From: CAXXOK01 sp963678055
GTDB lineage: Bacteria; Bacillota; Clostridia; Christensenellales; Aristaeellaceae
DNA: 64,000 bases
Direction of reading: 5' to 3'
Assembly: GCA_963678055.1 (NCBI GenBank)
Contig: OY782679.1
Coordinates: forward strand, 682,001-746,000
In this document: positions 24,933 to 34,060 of the stretch, one piece after another
Numbering within the stretch: position 1 is the stretch's first letter
How the letters are laid out: every line of letters begins with the position of its first letter
The notes under the pieces: model-generated
Seen by the model: only the letters and a program-made list of their open reading frames with translations
Database searches by the model: none
Told to the model about the DNA's origin: nothing
Position numbers and translations under genes: made by a program

Positions 24933-26019
24933 AATTTTCAGCTTGCTGTTCATTGCGGCGACGCTGGGATTGATTGTGTTCATTGCGTTTTCAAACAGCG
25001 ATCTGACCGATGCCTGGCAAGCGCTGTTCACTATGAAAATTCAGTGGCTGTTTTGTGCATTCCTGGGTTGGTTCGGGTATATGTTTTTTGATATGCTGGG
25101 CCTGCATTTCTTTCTGCGCAAGCAGAAATATCCCATCTCGCTAGGCTCTGCGACCTATATTACCTTGCTTGGGTTCTACTACGCCAATATCACGCCCGGT
25201 TCCAGCGGCGGTCAACCCATGCAGGTGTACTACATGAGCAAGCGGAAAATTCCCGTGCCGATTGCTACCTCTGCGCTGTCCATCAAGTTTCTGGCATTGC
25301 AGATTATGGTGGTTATCATGTCGACCGTGCTCTGGGTTTGCAATACTGCCTACGTCAACACCCAGCTGACAGCCGGTGCGAAATGGTTCATCTACATCGG
25401 GTACGGGATCAACTTCCTGTCCATCCCGCTGATCCTGCTGGTGGCCCTGCACAGACCGCTGGTACAGGCAATCATTTTGTTTTTTGTGCGGGTCGGTTCA
25501 AAACTGCACATCATCAAGCGGCCGGAAGACCGCATTGTACGCATTGAAGCCGGCATGGATATGTACCATATGTCCATCCTGCGGCTGATGAAGTATCCAA
25601 GGCGCATCGTCGGGCAGCTGCTGTTTGCCGCACTCAGCCTGCTATCGCTGATGAGCATTCCGCTGAGCGTATACCGCGCGTTTGGCCTTGGCGGCACCCA
25701 CTGGTACGAACTGCTTACACTTTCGTTCCTGCTGTACCTCAGCGCGAGCTATACCCCGCTGCCGGGTGCAAGCGGCGCGCAGGAGGGCGGATTTCTGCTC
25801 TTTTTCGTCGGGGCGTTTACCAAGGGCACCGTCGGGCTTGCACTGCTGGTGTGGCGGTTCTTTGCCTACTATCTGTTCCTGCTTGTTGGTGCGGCTATTT
25901 CCATCGTCGATAGTTTCCGCGGACATCGAAGCGATAAAGATGCTAAGCGGGAGAAGATGGAAGTACAAGAAATCGAGGCGCAAGAAACCGAAACGCCGGA
26001 AACCGCCTCGCAGGAGTAG
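24922..26019 (+). CDS. Flippase-like (LPG synthase TM region / UPF0104) membrane protein
   Basis: A 365-residue membrane protein with about eight hydrophobic segments. The motif NITPGSSGGQPMQVYYMSKR and the later YTPLPGASGAQEGGFLLFF are signatures of the lysylphosphatidylglycerol-synthase transmembrane family. The C-terminal aminoacyl transfer domain is absent, so it is more likely to move or polymerise a lipid-linked product than to aminoacylate. AAAGGA precedes the ATG. The tail after residue 335 is charged, rich in Glu and Thr, and probably cytoplasmic. Confidence 0.83.
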   Translation: MKRKIFSLLFIAATLGLIVFIAFSNSDLTDAWQALFTMKIQWLFCAFLGWFGYMFFDMLGLHFFLRKQKYPISLGSATYITLLGFYYANITPGSSGGQPMQVYYMSKRKIPVPIATSALSIKFLALQIMVVIMSTVLWVCNTAYVNTQLTAGAKWFIYIGYGINFLSIPLILLVALHRPLVQAIILFFVRVGSKLHIIKRPEDRIVRIEAGMDMYHMSILRLMKYPRRIVGQLLFAALSLLSLMSIPLSVYRAFGLGGTHWYELLTLSFLLYLSASYTPLPGASGAQEGGFLLFFVGAFTKGTVGLALLVWRFFAYYLFLLVGAAISIVDSFRGHRSDKDAKREKMEVQEIEAQETETPETASQE

Positions 26020-26030
26020 TGGCTGCTTAT

Positions 26031-26063
26031 ATCCCGCTTGTGCACCGCACAGGCGGGATTTTT
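26031..26063 (+). terminator. Intrinsic terminator after the flippase-like gene
   Basis: ATCCCGCTTGTGC (26031-26043) pairs with GCACAGGCGGGAT (26047-26059), with one G-U pair and an ACC loop, followed by T5. Confidence 0.88.
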
Positions 26064-26205
26064 GTATGATTGAGGCCGCAGGCTGTATGGTACAGGCGTT
26101 TGGGCTTGACGATTGCAATGCAACTGCGTACTCTATTGTAGGATTGATTCACTGATAATCGGCACGCATACATAGGCGGGCCGTAAATGGATAAGGAGGC
26201 AGGGC

Positions 26206-27111
26206 ATGAGACTGGAAGTGAAACAGCTGTATAAAAGCTTCGGGGATCACCAGGTGCTCAAAGGGGTGAACTTCGCTGTAGAAAGCGGACATTCGCTTGG
26301 GCTGCTTGGACGCAATGGCGCAGGGAAAACCACCACCATCCGTATTGTGATGGATGTGTTTGCGGCCGATGGCGGTGAGGTGCTGCTAGACGGCAAAACA
26401 TTCAGGCAGGGTGAAACCCGTATTGGGTATCTGCCGGAGGAGCGAGGGCTGTACCCCAAACGCCTGATCGTCGATCAGTTGGTGTATCTGGCTAACCTGA
26501 GGGGGCTGAGCCTTGCTGATGCCAAGAAAAGCGTGCACACCTGGCTTGATCGGATGGAACTAGGCAGCTACGCCAATAAGAAGGTGGATTCACTGTCCAA
26601 GGGCAACCAGCAGAAGATTCAGCTGGCCGTTGCCATGCTCAACGACCCGGAAATCCTGATTCTGGATGAACCGTTTTCCGGGCTGGACCCGGTGAATGCC
26701 AAATTGCTCAAGGACATTGTGCGCCAGAGCATTGAAGCGGGGAAAATCGTGCTGTTCTCCAGCCACCAGATGAGCTATGTGGAAGAGTTTTGTAAGGACA
26801 TTGCAATCCTCAACCAGGGGAACATTGTGCTCAATACCGATATCGATACCCATAAACGCAGCTATGACCGCCGCCACTTGGTGCTGGATATTCCCCAGAG
26901 CGAGCAGGAAAACGCGGCAAACTACCTGACGGCTAAGGGGCTGCGCACAGAGCAGCTCCGGCAGGAAACGCACCTGTATGTGCCGGATGTGAAGGATACA
27001 CTTTCTATTTTGTCTGGCTTGAGCGATAGCGGCGTGACCTTGGAAGGGTACCGCGTGTTTGAACCAACGCTGGAAGATATTTTCGTGGAATACACGAGCA
27101 ATGCGATATAA
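26206..27111 (+). CDS. ABC transporter ATP-binding protein, NatA-like
   Basis: A 301-residue ATPase. Walker A is GRNGAGKTTT (about residues 36-45), the signature is LSKGNQQK in place of LSGGQ, Walker B is ILILDEPFSGLDP, and the switch His follows in LFSSHQM. The last 80 residues form a DUF4162-like C-terminal domain ending in PTLEDIFVEYT. The set matches ATPases of Na+ or peptide/antibiotic exporters. GGAGG precedes the ATG, and the permease follows after 14 bp. Confidence 0.92.
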   Translation: MRLEVKQLYKSFGDHQVLKGVNFAVESGHSLGLLGRNGAGKTTTIRIVMDVFAADGGEVLLDGKTFRQGETRIGYLPEERGLYPKRLIVDQLVYLANLRGLSLADAKKSVHTWLDRMELGSYANKKVDSLSKGNQQKIQLAVAMLNDPEILILDEPFSGLDPVNAKLLKDIVRQSIEAGKIVLFSSHQMSYVEEFCKDIAILNQGNIVLNTDIDTHKRSYDRRHLVLDIPQSEQENAANYLTAKGLRTEQLRQETHLYVPDVKDTLSILSGLSDSGVTLEGYRVFEPTLEDIFVEYTSNAI

Positions 27112-27125
27112 GGGGGCGACGAGTG

Positions 27126-28472
27126 ATGCGTAATTTCCGGTCTGTACTCCGGTTTGAACTGGGCGGCTACTTTAAGTCTAAAATCTACCTGGCGATGACG
27201 CTTTTGTTTGTCGTCGTGTTGATGGTTGTGTTAAGCTTCCCCAATATTAAAGCGATGCTGTCAAAGCAGGACAGTGGCATGCAACAGGCGGTCATTGAGC
27301 AAGGCGTTCCGTCCGACTCGCAAAACAGTGGTATGCAGCAGGCGGTCATTGAGCAGGGCGATACTAAGAATGCACTAGCGGTGCTGAACCAGTCTGGCGT
27401 GCTAAGTGACAATGCCTTGAATCATTTTATGTCTGTGATGGTGGGACGGTCTCTGTTTATCGTAAGTGACGATGAACAGGAGTTGCGAAAACAGGTACAA
27501 AGCGGCCAGTACGATGGCGCAGTCATCCTGCAGGACGCGCAAACGGTAACCTATATTGCCCGCAACCTGGCGCTGGGAGATGACACCGCGTCCAATATCT
27601 ATCAGGCCATGGTCGCGGCGGCGCGGTATGATGCACTGTCCGCCTTGAATGTATCGGAGGCGGAGGCCGACAGCATCCTAAACCCGCTGGTCAATGTGAA
27701 TGTGGACAATCTGGGTGTCAGCCAGAATGAAACGTTTTTCTACACATACATCCTGTTGCTGGCGCTATACATGGCCATCATGCTGTACGGGCAAATCGTG
27801 GCAACATCCATCGCCACGGAAAAAGGTTCGCGCACCATGGAACTGCTGATTACCTCCACCCGGCCTAACAGCCTGCTGTTTGGTAAGATTATCGCAGCAG
27901 CGGTATCCGGCCTGGTACAGATGGGTGTCATTTTCGGCTCTGCTGTCCTGTTCTACCACCTGAATGCCAACGTATGGGCGGGCAATGCCATCGTAGCGTC
28001 CATCTTCAACATGCCGCTGCCCATTGTCGGGTATGTGCTGCTATTCTTCCTGCTGGGCTTTTCCCTGTATGCGTTCATGTTCGGGGCGATTGGATCGCTG
28101 GTCTCCCGCGTGGAGGATGTATCGACGTCCATCATGCCGATACTGCTGATCTTTATCGTCGGGTTCGTCATTGTGGTCACGGCCATGTCGTCTGGCAATG
28201 CGGACAGCACCCTGCTTAAGGTGTGCTCGTTTATCCCCTTTACCGCGCCGATGGCGATGTTTGCACGGATTGCGATGTCCACACCTGCGTGGTACGAGAT
28301 TGTGATCTCGGTACTGCTGCTGGTTGCAACCACCATTGCCACCGGGGTGCTATCGGCGACCATCTACCGTATGGGCGTGCTGATGTACGGCAAAGCGCCC
28401 AAGCCTGCGGAACTGATAAAAGTTTTGCGCAGAGCGCGTACACACGGCGCTGTGGTGAAGCAGAACCGCTAA
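27126..28472 (+). CDS. ABC transporter permease, NatB-like
   Basis: A membrane protein of about 448 residues: one N-terminal membrane segment (about 20-40), a large outer loop to about residue 195, then five or six C-terminal segments. The sequence IATEKGSRTMELLITSTRPNSLLFGKI matches ABC-2/NatB permeases. The outer loop contains an 18-codon tandem duplication, in which SGMQQAVIEQG occurs twice. GTG 27123 immediately precedes ATG 27126, and AAGGGGG upstream could serve either. It forms an exporter with the preceding ATPase. Confidence 0.87.
   Translation: MRNFRSVLRFELGGYFKSKIYLAMTLLFVVVLMVVLSFPNIKAMLSKQDSGMQQAVIEQGVPSDSQNSGMQQAVIEQGDTKNALAVLNQSGVLSDNALNHFMSVMVGRSLFIVSDDEQELRKQVQSGQYDGAVILQDAQTVTYIARNLALGDDTASNIYQAMVAAARYDALSALNVSEAEADSILNPLVNVNVDNLGVSQNETFFYTYILLLALYMAIMLYGQIVATSIATEKGSRTMELLITSTRPNSLLFGKIIAAAVSGLVQMGVIFGSAVLFYHLNANVWAGNAIVASIFNMPLPIVGYVLLFFLLGFSLYAFMFGAIGSLVSRVEDVSTSIMPILLIFIVGFVIVVTAMSSGNADSTLLKVCSFIPFTAPMAMFARIAMSTPAWYEIVISVLLLVATTIATGVLSATIYRMGVLMYGKAPKPAELIKVLRRARTHGAVVKQNR
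27271..27360 (+). repeat. In-frame 54-bp tandem duplication in the permease gene
   Basis: Bases 27271-27306 and 27325-27360 are 36-base copies, 54 bases apart, differing at three positions. All three differences are synonymous. Confidence 0.9.
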
Positions 28473-28497
28473 AACAGGTTTAAGTTCCCGCCTGCAT

Positions 28498-28505
28498 GGT
28501 ATAGT
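28498..28505 (+). promoter_or_regulatory. Possible extended -10 promoter of eno
   Basis: TGG followed by TATAGT at 28500-28505 is an extended -10 element about 60 bases before eno. No good -35 box is visible. Confidence 0.35.
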
Positions 28506-28564
28506 ATCTGTATGACTGTTATTCAACGGTTGAACCAGTATGGACCGAATAAGCGGAGGGCTTA

Positions 28565-29848
28565 ATGATGACATATGCTATTGAAAAAATTCATGGACGC
28601 GAGATTCTCGATTCCCGTGGCAACCCGACAGTAGAAGCGGATGTGACGCTGCAAAGCGGCGCGATCGGCGTAGCTGCGGTGCCCAGTGGTGCATCGACCG
28701 GGATCTTTGAAGCGCTGGAGCTGCGCGATAATGATAAAAATCGCTATGGCGGCAAAGGTGTTCTAAAAGCGGTCGGGCATATCAATACTGAGATCAGCAA
28801 ACTGCTGCATGGGGCGGACGCATCCAAAACCAAGGAAATTGACGATGCCATGATTGCCGCCGACGGCACTAAGGATAAATCCAAGTTCGGTGCCAATGCA
28901 ATTCTGGCGGTATCGCTGGCGGCAGCGAAGGCCGCTGCGGCAGAGCAGGGCGTACCGCTGTACCGCTTCATCGGCGGGGAAGACGCACACACATTGCCTG
29001 TGCCGATGATGAACGTGCTCAACGGCGGCGTGCACGCAGCCAATAACATCGACGTGCAGGAGTTCATGATTATGCCGGTGGGTGCGCCCTCGTTTACCGA
29101 AGGGCTGCGCCAGAGCACGGAAGTGTTTCATATGCTGGCGAAGATTTTGAAACAGGATGGCCACAATACCGCCGTGGGCGATGAGGGCGGCTTTGCCCCG
29201 AACCTGAAAAGCGCGGAAGAAGCCATTCAATATCTACTGCGTGCGGTAGAAGAAGCCGGTTATAAGCCGTATGATGACTTCATGCTGGCGATTGATGCCG
29301 CGGCCAGCGAGTGGAAGGCCGAAACAGGATATTTCCTGCCCAAGCACAAGCAGAGCTACACAGTGGACGAGATGATCGCCTACTGGGATGACCTGGTATC
29401 CCGCTATCCGATTGCTTCCCTGGAAGACCCGCTGGACGAGGAAGACTGGGACGGCTGGCAGCGGCTGAATAAAAAGATCGGCCATAAGGTGCAGCTGGTT
29501 GGTGATGACCTGTTTGTGACCAACACGCAGAGATTGCAAAAGGGCATTGAAAACGGCAGTGCCAACTCCATTCTGATCAAGCTGAACCAGATTGGTTCGC
29601 TGTCGGAAACCATTGCCGCCGTACGCATGGCCCAGCAGGCGAAATTCACCAGTGTAATCTCGCACCGCTCCGGTGAAACCAGCGATACAACCATCGCCGA
29701 CCTGGCCGTTGCCCTAAACGCCGGGCAGATTAAGACCGGTGCCCCTAGCCGCGGGGAACGCGTTGCCAAGTACAACCGCCTGCTGCAAATTGAGGAAGAA
29801 CTGGGCAAGGCGGCCGTGTATCCCGGAAAAACTGTATTTCACAGGTAA
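28565..29848 (+). CDS. eno: Enolase
   Basis: Glycolytic enzyme that interconverts 2-phosphoglycerate and phosphoenolpyruvate. The 427-residue protein has all the family landmarks: GREILDSRGNPTVE, VPSGASTG, VGDEGGFAPNL, SLEDPLDEEDW for a metal ligand, LIKLNQIGSLSET with the catalytic Lys, and the signature SHRSGETSDTTIADLAV. Two adjacent ATG codons follow CGGAGG; either may be used. It is monocistronic, between the NatAB-like exporter and a shared terminator. Confidence 0.98.
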   Translation: MMTYAIEKIHGREILDSRGNPTVEADVTLQSGAIGVAAVPSGASTGIFEALELRDNDKNRYGGKGVLKAVGHINTEISKLLHGADASKTKEIDDAMIAADGTKDKSKFGANAILAVSLAAAKAAAAEQGVPLYRFIGGEDAHTLPVPMMNVLNGGVHAANNIDVQEFMIMPVGAPSFTEGLRQSTEVFHMLAKILKQDGHNTAVGDEGGFAPNLKSAEEAIQYLLRAVEEAGYKPYDDFMLAIDAAASEWKAETGYFLPKHKQSYTVDEMIAYWDDLVSRYPIASLEDPLDEEDWDGWQRLNKKIGHKVQLVGDDLFVTNTQRLQKGIENGSANSILIKLNQIGSLSETIAAVRMAQQAKFTSVISHRSGETSDTTIADLAVALNAGQIKTGAPSRGERVAKYNRLLQIEEELGKAAVYPGKTVFHR

Positions 29849-29866
29849 AGCCTGATAAACACAAGG

Positions 29867-29898
29867 AAAAAGCTGTCCGCTACCGGACAGCTTTTTTT
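29867..29898. terminator. Bidirectional terminator between eno and the sugar importer
   Basis: AAAAAGCTGTCCG (29867-29879) and CGGACAGCTTTTT (29884 onward) form a perfect stem with a CTAC loop, ending in T7. It lies between convergent genes. Confidence 0.92.
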
Positions 29899-29936
29899 GA
29901 ATCTCGAGAGGAAAGTAGCATACTGTTTCGAAGGCG

Positions 29937-30785
29937 TTAGCCTTTCACGCCGCCCAGTGCAACGCCTGCAATAATGTACTTGGACAAGGCAAAGTACACC
30001 ACAAACAGTGGCAGTACCGTCATCGTCAGGGCCAGGTACACAGCGCCGTACTCGGTTTTATAGATGTCGCCGCGCAGCAGCTGCACCATCAGCGGCATCG
30101 TATAGTTTTTCGAAGCCGTCAGCAGAACCATGGGCATGAACAAAGCGTTCCAGCTGGTGACGAACGCGAAAATGCCCTGGGTGGCCAGTGCGGGCTTCAT
30201 CAGCGGCAATACGATACGGTTGAAGGTGTAGAACTCGTGTGCGCCGTCGATACGTGCGGCTTCCAGCAGATCAAGTGGCAGGGATGCCAGCATGAATTGT
30301 CGCATGAAGAACACAGCGGCCGGTGCTGCAATTGCCGGGAGGATCAGCGGCAGGAAGTTGTTGGTCATCCCCAGTTTGTACATGAACTGGAAGAACCCGA
30401 TACCGGTGATCTGCGCCGGAATCATCATCACGGCCATAATGAACGTGAAGAAGGGCTTACGCAGTTTCCAGTTATACGACACCAGTCCGTGCGCCGTGAG
30501 AGAGGAGAAGTATAGCGTGAATATTGTACTGGCTGATGAGATGATAAAGGAGTTTTTAAAGCCGACAATCGCGTTAAACGACTTGCCGTCGAGGATCTTC
30601 CAGTTGTCCAGCAAGTGGGTGGACGGGATCAGCGACAGCGTCGCACCCTGGATTTGAGGGGTGGACCGTGTGGCGTTGACGAGCATAATTATAAACGGGA
30701 AAACGCTCAACAACGCAAGCAGAATACAGGCAGTATAGGCGATGATGCGGAAGATGAGTTGCCCTGTGCTTAGTTTGCTTTTCAT
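29937..30785 (-). CDS. Carbohydrate ABC transporter permease, MalG-type
   Basis: A 282-residue permease with six membrane segments. The cytoplasmic EAA loop that docks the ATPase reads LLEAARIDGAHEFYTFNRIV. It belongs to the CUT1 class that imports oligosaccharides or glycerol phosphates. It overlaps the first permease gene by 4 bp. No ATP-binding gene is present in this cluster; CUT1 importers in Firmicutes often share an MsmX-type ATPase encoded elsewhere. Confidence 0.92.
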   Translation of the reverse strand: MKSKLSTGQLIFRIIAYTACILLALLSVFPFIIMLVNATRSTPQIQGATLSLIPSTHLLDNWKILDGKSFNAIVGFKNSFIISSASTIFTLYFSSLTAHGLVSYNWKLRKPFFTFIMAVMMIPAQITGIGFFQFMYKLGMTNNFLPLILPAIAAPAAVFFMRQFMLASLPLDLLEAARIDGAHEFYTFNRIVLPLMKPALATQGIFAFVTSWNALFMPMVLLTASKNYTMPLMVQLLRGDIYKTEYGAVYLALTMTVLPLFVVYFALSKYIIAGVALGGVKG

Positions 30786-31771
30786 ACAGCGGCACCTCCT
30801 GTCGTTTTGCTAAGCTTCCGGCTGGCTTTACGCATGGCCTGCTCCGCTTTGCGTGTTTTCTGCGCGTCCTTGTCGCGCATCAGGAAGAATGTTCCGGCAG
30901 ACAGCACAACGATAATCAGGAAGACCAGCATACTGGCGGCCGATGCGCGGGCATACAGGTAACTGCCGGCAAACGCCTGGTTGAAAATGAACACGCTGAC
31001 GGTTGTTGTGGCAGAGTCCGGATTGCCGTTGTACATAACTTTGGGAATGTCAAACATGTTCAGGCCGCCGATCATACTGGTAATCACAACGTACAAAAGG
31101 ATGGTCCTGAGGTTTGGCAATGTAATGTGGATGAAGGTTTTAAAGTTGGAAGCGCCGTCAATCTCCGCGGCTTCAAAAATCTGCGGGTTAATGCCCAGCA
31201 CGCCGGAGATGAGGATGATCATCGTATAGCCGTACCACATCCAGAACTGGATGAAGGCGACGATGTTCCTTGCAGCGGAGGTTAAGTTTTCAAACGGCAC
31301 GGCCGACTCCACAAGCCCCAACTTCTGCAATATATAGTTGACGGGCCCGGTTGGATAGCCGAACAATGCATAAAACAAAATAGCGATGGACGCTGCCGTA
31401 ATGATATTAGGCAGGTAGAACATCACCTTAAATGCTCCCTGGCCGCGCAGCTTGATCGACGGTGAAGTAAACCATGCCGTCAGCAGCAGGGCAAGCAGAA
31501 TTTGCGGAACGAAGTTTACGATCCAGATATGGAACGTATTGACAACGGAAGTCTTAAACAAACGGTTATTGAGAATAATATTGAAATTCCGGAAAGGATC
31601 GGACAATAACTGCCAGTTGACATTGCCGATACCTTTGGAGTTGGTAAACCCGAGCAATGCGGTATAAATGGTGGGGTACAGCGAGAAAATCAGGAATACG
31701 ACCACAAAGGGGATACTGAAGTAGTATCCGTATCGTGCGTAGCTGATGCTCCGTCGGCGGCTTAATTTCAT
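30782..31771 (-). CDS. Carbohydrate ABC transporter permease, MalF-type
   Basis: A 329-residue permease with six membrane segments and the EAA loop IFEAAEIDGASNFKTFIHITLP. It ends with a basic cytoplasmic tail (RKAEQAMRKASRKL). It pairs with the MalG-type permease, which overlaps it by 4 bp, and with the binding protein encoded 85 bp upstream. A stable hairpin lies in that 85-bp gap. Confidence 0.92.
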   Translation of the reverse strand: MKLSRRRSISYARYGYYFSIPFVVVFLIFSLYPTIYTALLGFTNSKGIGNVNWQLLSDPFRNFNIILNNRLFKTSVVNTFHIWIVNFVPQILLALLLTAWFTSPSIKLRGQGAFKVMFYLPNIITAASIAILFYALFGYPTGPVNYILQKLGLVESAVPFENLTSAARNIVAFIQFWMWYGYTMIILISGVLGINPQIFEAAEIDGASNFKTFIHITLPNLRTILLYVVITSMIGGLNMFDIPKVMYNGNPDSATTTVSVFIFNQAFAGSYLYARASAASMLVFLIIVVLSAGTFFLMRDKDAQKTRKAEQAMRKASRKLSKTTGGAAV

Positions 31772-31797
31772 CTCACATTCAACCTCGCTAAAATAAA

Positions 31798-31837
31798 GGC
31801 AGGGGGCGGATAGCGATTGCCATCCGCTACCCCTGCC
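31798..31837 (-). repeat. Stable hairpin between binding-protein and permease genes
   Basis: GGCAGGGG plus GCGGAT (31798-31811) pairs with ATCCGC and CCCCTGCC (31822-31827 and 31830-31837), with a TA bulge. On the minus strand the stem is followed by TTTATTTT. Such hairpins protect the binding-protein mRNA or partly terminate before the permeases. Confidence 0.75.
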
Positions 31838-31856
31838 GGTTCATAGGGTGTTGGGA

Positions 31857-33170
31857 TTAGTCGACGATAACATCCAGTGTATCCTGAACGTTCATCTTGA
31901 AGTCTTCCAAAGCTTCTTCGCGGGTCTTTTCACCCAGTTTGTACTGGCTGACCTGATCGTTGAAGAGCGTGTAGATGGTTTCATCATACTGGGTCAGCGA
32001 TGCGCCGGAGGCGAATGCGTTGGCCGGTACGAATACATCAAACATGTTCTGGCCGCCGAGGAACGCAACAGTGCCATCGGATTCAGCCATAACGGTGCCG
32101 GAAGCAACGGTGTCCTTGGTGCCGACTTCGCCTTCAACCATGGTGCCGTTGGCCCAGTAGTACTGCAGGCCGGTTTCGGAAGAATCGAGGGTGATCCACT
32201 CGATGATCTGACCGACAGCTTCTTTCACGTCGGAGTCTTTGTTGGCCATCAGCCAGGTGCCGCCCCAGAAGAAGCCGACCGGCGGGGTGGTTACGGCCCA
32301 TTTACCGTTGGTGTCGCCGGAGTTGCCGGCCATAACGTAGTTAATCAGCCAGGCAGGACCGAAGAACGCGAACACAGGCATTTCGCCCAGGCCGGCCATA
32401 TCGGCAAACCATGCATCGCTCCAGGCGGTGGTGTCGTTGATGTAACCATTGTCGTAAAGCTCTTTGGCATAGTCGATATAGGCTTCACGATAGGGATCGA
32501 TGACCAGTTTGCCATCCACGATCCAGGGCTGTTCGCCGCCGGTGCGGATAACCTGGCCAATGTCGCCGGTGCCGGAAACGATGGCATAGCCTTTCGCTTT
32601 CAGCTCAGCAGCAGCTGCCATAAACTTGTCCCAGCCGGGGCCGACTTTTTCGGCGATGACGGCGGGATCGTCGGTGCCCCAAACGTCGATTGCGATGTCA
32701 CGGCGATAGATCATGCCGGCGCCGGTGGCCTGATAGCCAAGGCCGACGAGATCGCCGCTGGGGTTGGTGCCGATTTCCACGGTATATTTTGCAATGTCAG
32801 CAGCCGCCAGTTCGGCGTCTACATCAATACCCAGATCTTTGTACGGGGCCGCAAACGCATATGCATCGCCCTGGGTATATTTCAGAACGAAAGCGGATTC
32901 TGCGGTGTACATGTCGGGGGCGTCATCGCCGCCGCCAACCAGCGCAGCGTCAAGCGCGGGCTGATATTCACCGTTCGTCGTGGCGACGATGGTGGGGACG
33001 ACTTCATACATTTCTGCGAAATCAGGATGCAGTTCCATGAACTTATCAATCATTTTGGGGACTTCGTCCGTGAATGTCCACAGATTGATGACGGTTTTTT
33101 CTGCCGCGGCGGTACCAACCAGGCCGATCAGCAGGGTGACTCCCAAGAGAATCGCGAGTACCTTTTTCAT
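31857..33170 (-). CDS. Extracellular sugar-binding protein (family 1)
   Basis: A 437-residue exported solute-binding protein. The signal peptide MKKVLAILLGVTLLIGLVG ends in TAAA and is followed by EK. The mature part starts with VINLWTFTDEVPKMIDKFME, typical of the MalE/UgpB fold. No Cys lies at the cleavage site and I see none in the protein, so lipid anchoring is not supported. It delivers the sugar to the two permeases downstream. A LacI-type gene in the opposite direction probably controls it. The substrate is unknown. Confidence 0.88.
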   Translation of the reverse strand: MKKVLAILLGVTLLIGLVGTAAAEKTVINLWTFTDEVPKMIDKFMELHPDFAEMYEVVPTIVATTNGEYQPALDAALVGGGDDAPDMYTAESAFVLKYTQGDAYAFAAPYKDLGIDVDAELAAADIAKYTVEIGTNPSGDLVGLGYQATGAGMIYRRDIAIDVWGTDDPAVIAEKVGPGWDKFMAAAAELKAKGYAIVSGTGDIGQVIRTGGEQPWIVDGKLVIDPYREAYIDYAKELYDNGYINDTTAWSDAWFADMAGLGEMPVFAFFGPAWLINYVMAGNSGDTNGKWAVTTPPVGFFWGGTWLMANKDSDVKEAVGQIIEWITLDSSETGLQYYWANGTMVEGEVGTKDTVASGTVMAESDGTVAFLGGQNMFDVFVPANAFASGASLTQYDETIYTLFNDQVSQYKLGEKTREEALEDFKMNVQDTLDVIVD

Positions 33171-33364
33171 AATTTTCCCTCCAATATTTTTCTAGGTAGC
33201 CGTTTGCTACGCGCTATGAAAAGCTTTTCGGCCGAAAGATGGGGATGTTTCGGACCCGATCCGTTACTTATCGTTCCGGTTCAGGGCCGTCAGGCATCAA
33301 GTTCCATACATTTGCGGCAGTTCGGACTCAACATAGACGAACATCCGACTAATTAGCTAAACTT

Positions 33365-33393
33365 ACTATAATATTTTTGTTGCTTTTTGTCAA
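33365..33393 (-). promoter_or_regulatory. Promoter of the sugar importer operon
   Basis: Minus strand TTGACA (33393-33388), a 17-bp spacer and TATAGT (33370-33365). The small palindrome TTAGCTAA at 33353-33360 overlaps the predicted start and could be part of a LacI-family operator. The leader to the ATG is about 190 bases. Confidence 0.78.
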
Positions 33394-34060
33394 CACGGGT
33401 TCTAATGCAGAAAATATGGTAACTATGCAAAATGGATAAAAAGAAATGCGATACTATGTGCGAAGCATACAATGTGTGCGGGCACAATCTGCTGTGCCGA
33501 CTACCTGTAGGCCAGCCATAGGAAATCGAGCAAAACCATGCGATAAAAGGGTTTTCTGCGGTCTTTGTCGCGTCAAAACAGGAGTTTGATGAGAAAATTA
33601 TGGAAATCTACGTAAAAAAATGATGAAAAATCCTTTACTGGTAACAAATCAATCGTTTTCGTACAGAAGAGTTGGAAGCACATGTCCAGCGAACGGCGTA
33701 GTTGCTGGGTTTGCAGTGTTTTTTGAGGAAGCTGCAGCAAAGGCATTCGTCAAAACCAAGAGAATTGGAAGGAGCTTGTCTGTCGGTGCAGCACTCCTAC
33801 TTCTGGTTCATCGCGCGGAGTTTAGATGGACCAAAGCCAGCAGATCAAAGCGATCAAGGGGGTTCAGGCAAGCCGAAATCGTATTCGTTTCCTATATAAA
33901 GCATAGTAGCGTACCGTGCCAATGCTCACTATGTATCAAGGTAAATGTGCACTGGCAGCCGAGAAACTGCTTGACTAAATGGCGCTTACGCGATACGCTA
34001 CTAGCGAAAACGATGTATTGAAAACAAAAAAGTTACGATAAGATAGGCAGGAATACCGGT
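33394..34060. other. AT-rich intergenic region with no supported gene
   Basis: About 670 bases between the importer promoter and the LacI gene. It is clearly more AT-rich than the flanks. A 133-codon open frame at 33620-34021 has no ribosome binding site, unlike composition and no recognisable motif; a decayed gene is possible but I cannot name it. Confidence 0.4.

Noticed and set aside
31848..33356. Open frame of 502 codons on the plus strand
   Set aside because: It lies antisense to the sugar-binding protein gene, which has a signal peptide, promoter and family match. The plus-strand frame has no ribosome binding site or known domain.
33620..34021. Possible 133-codon gene in the gap before the LacI gene
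   Set aside because: No ribosome binding site, many rare codons and no motif. Kept only as part of an unexplained gap.
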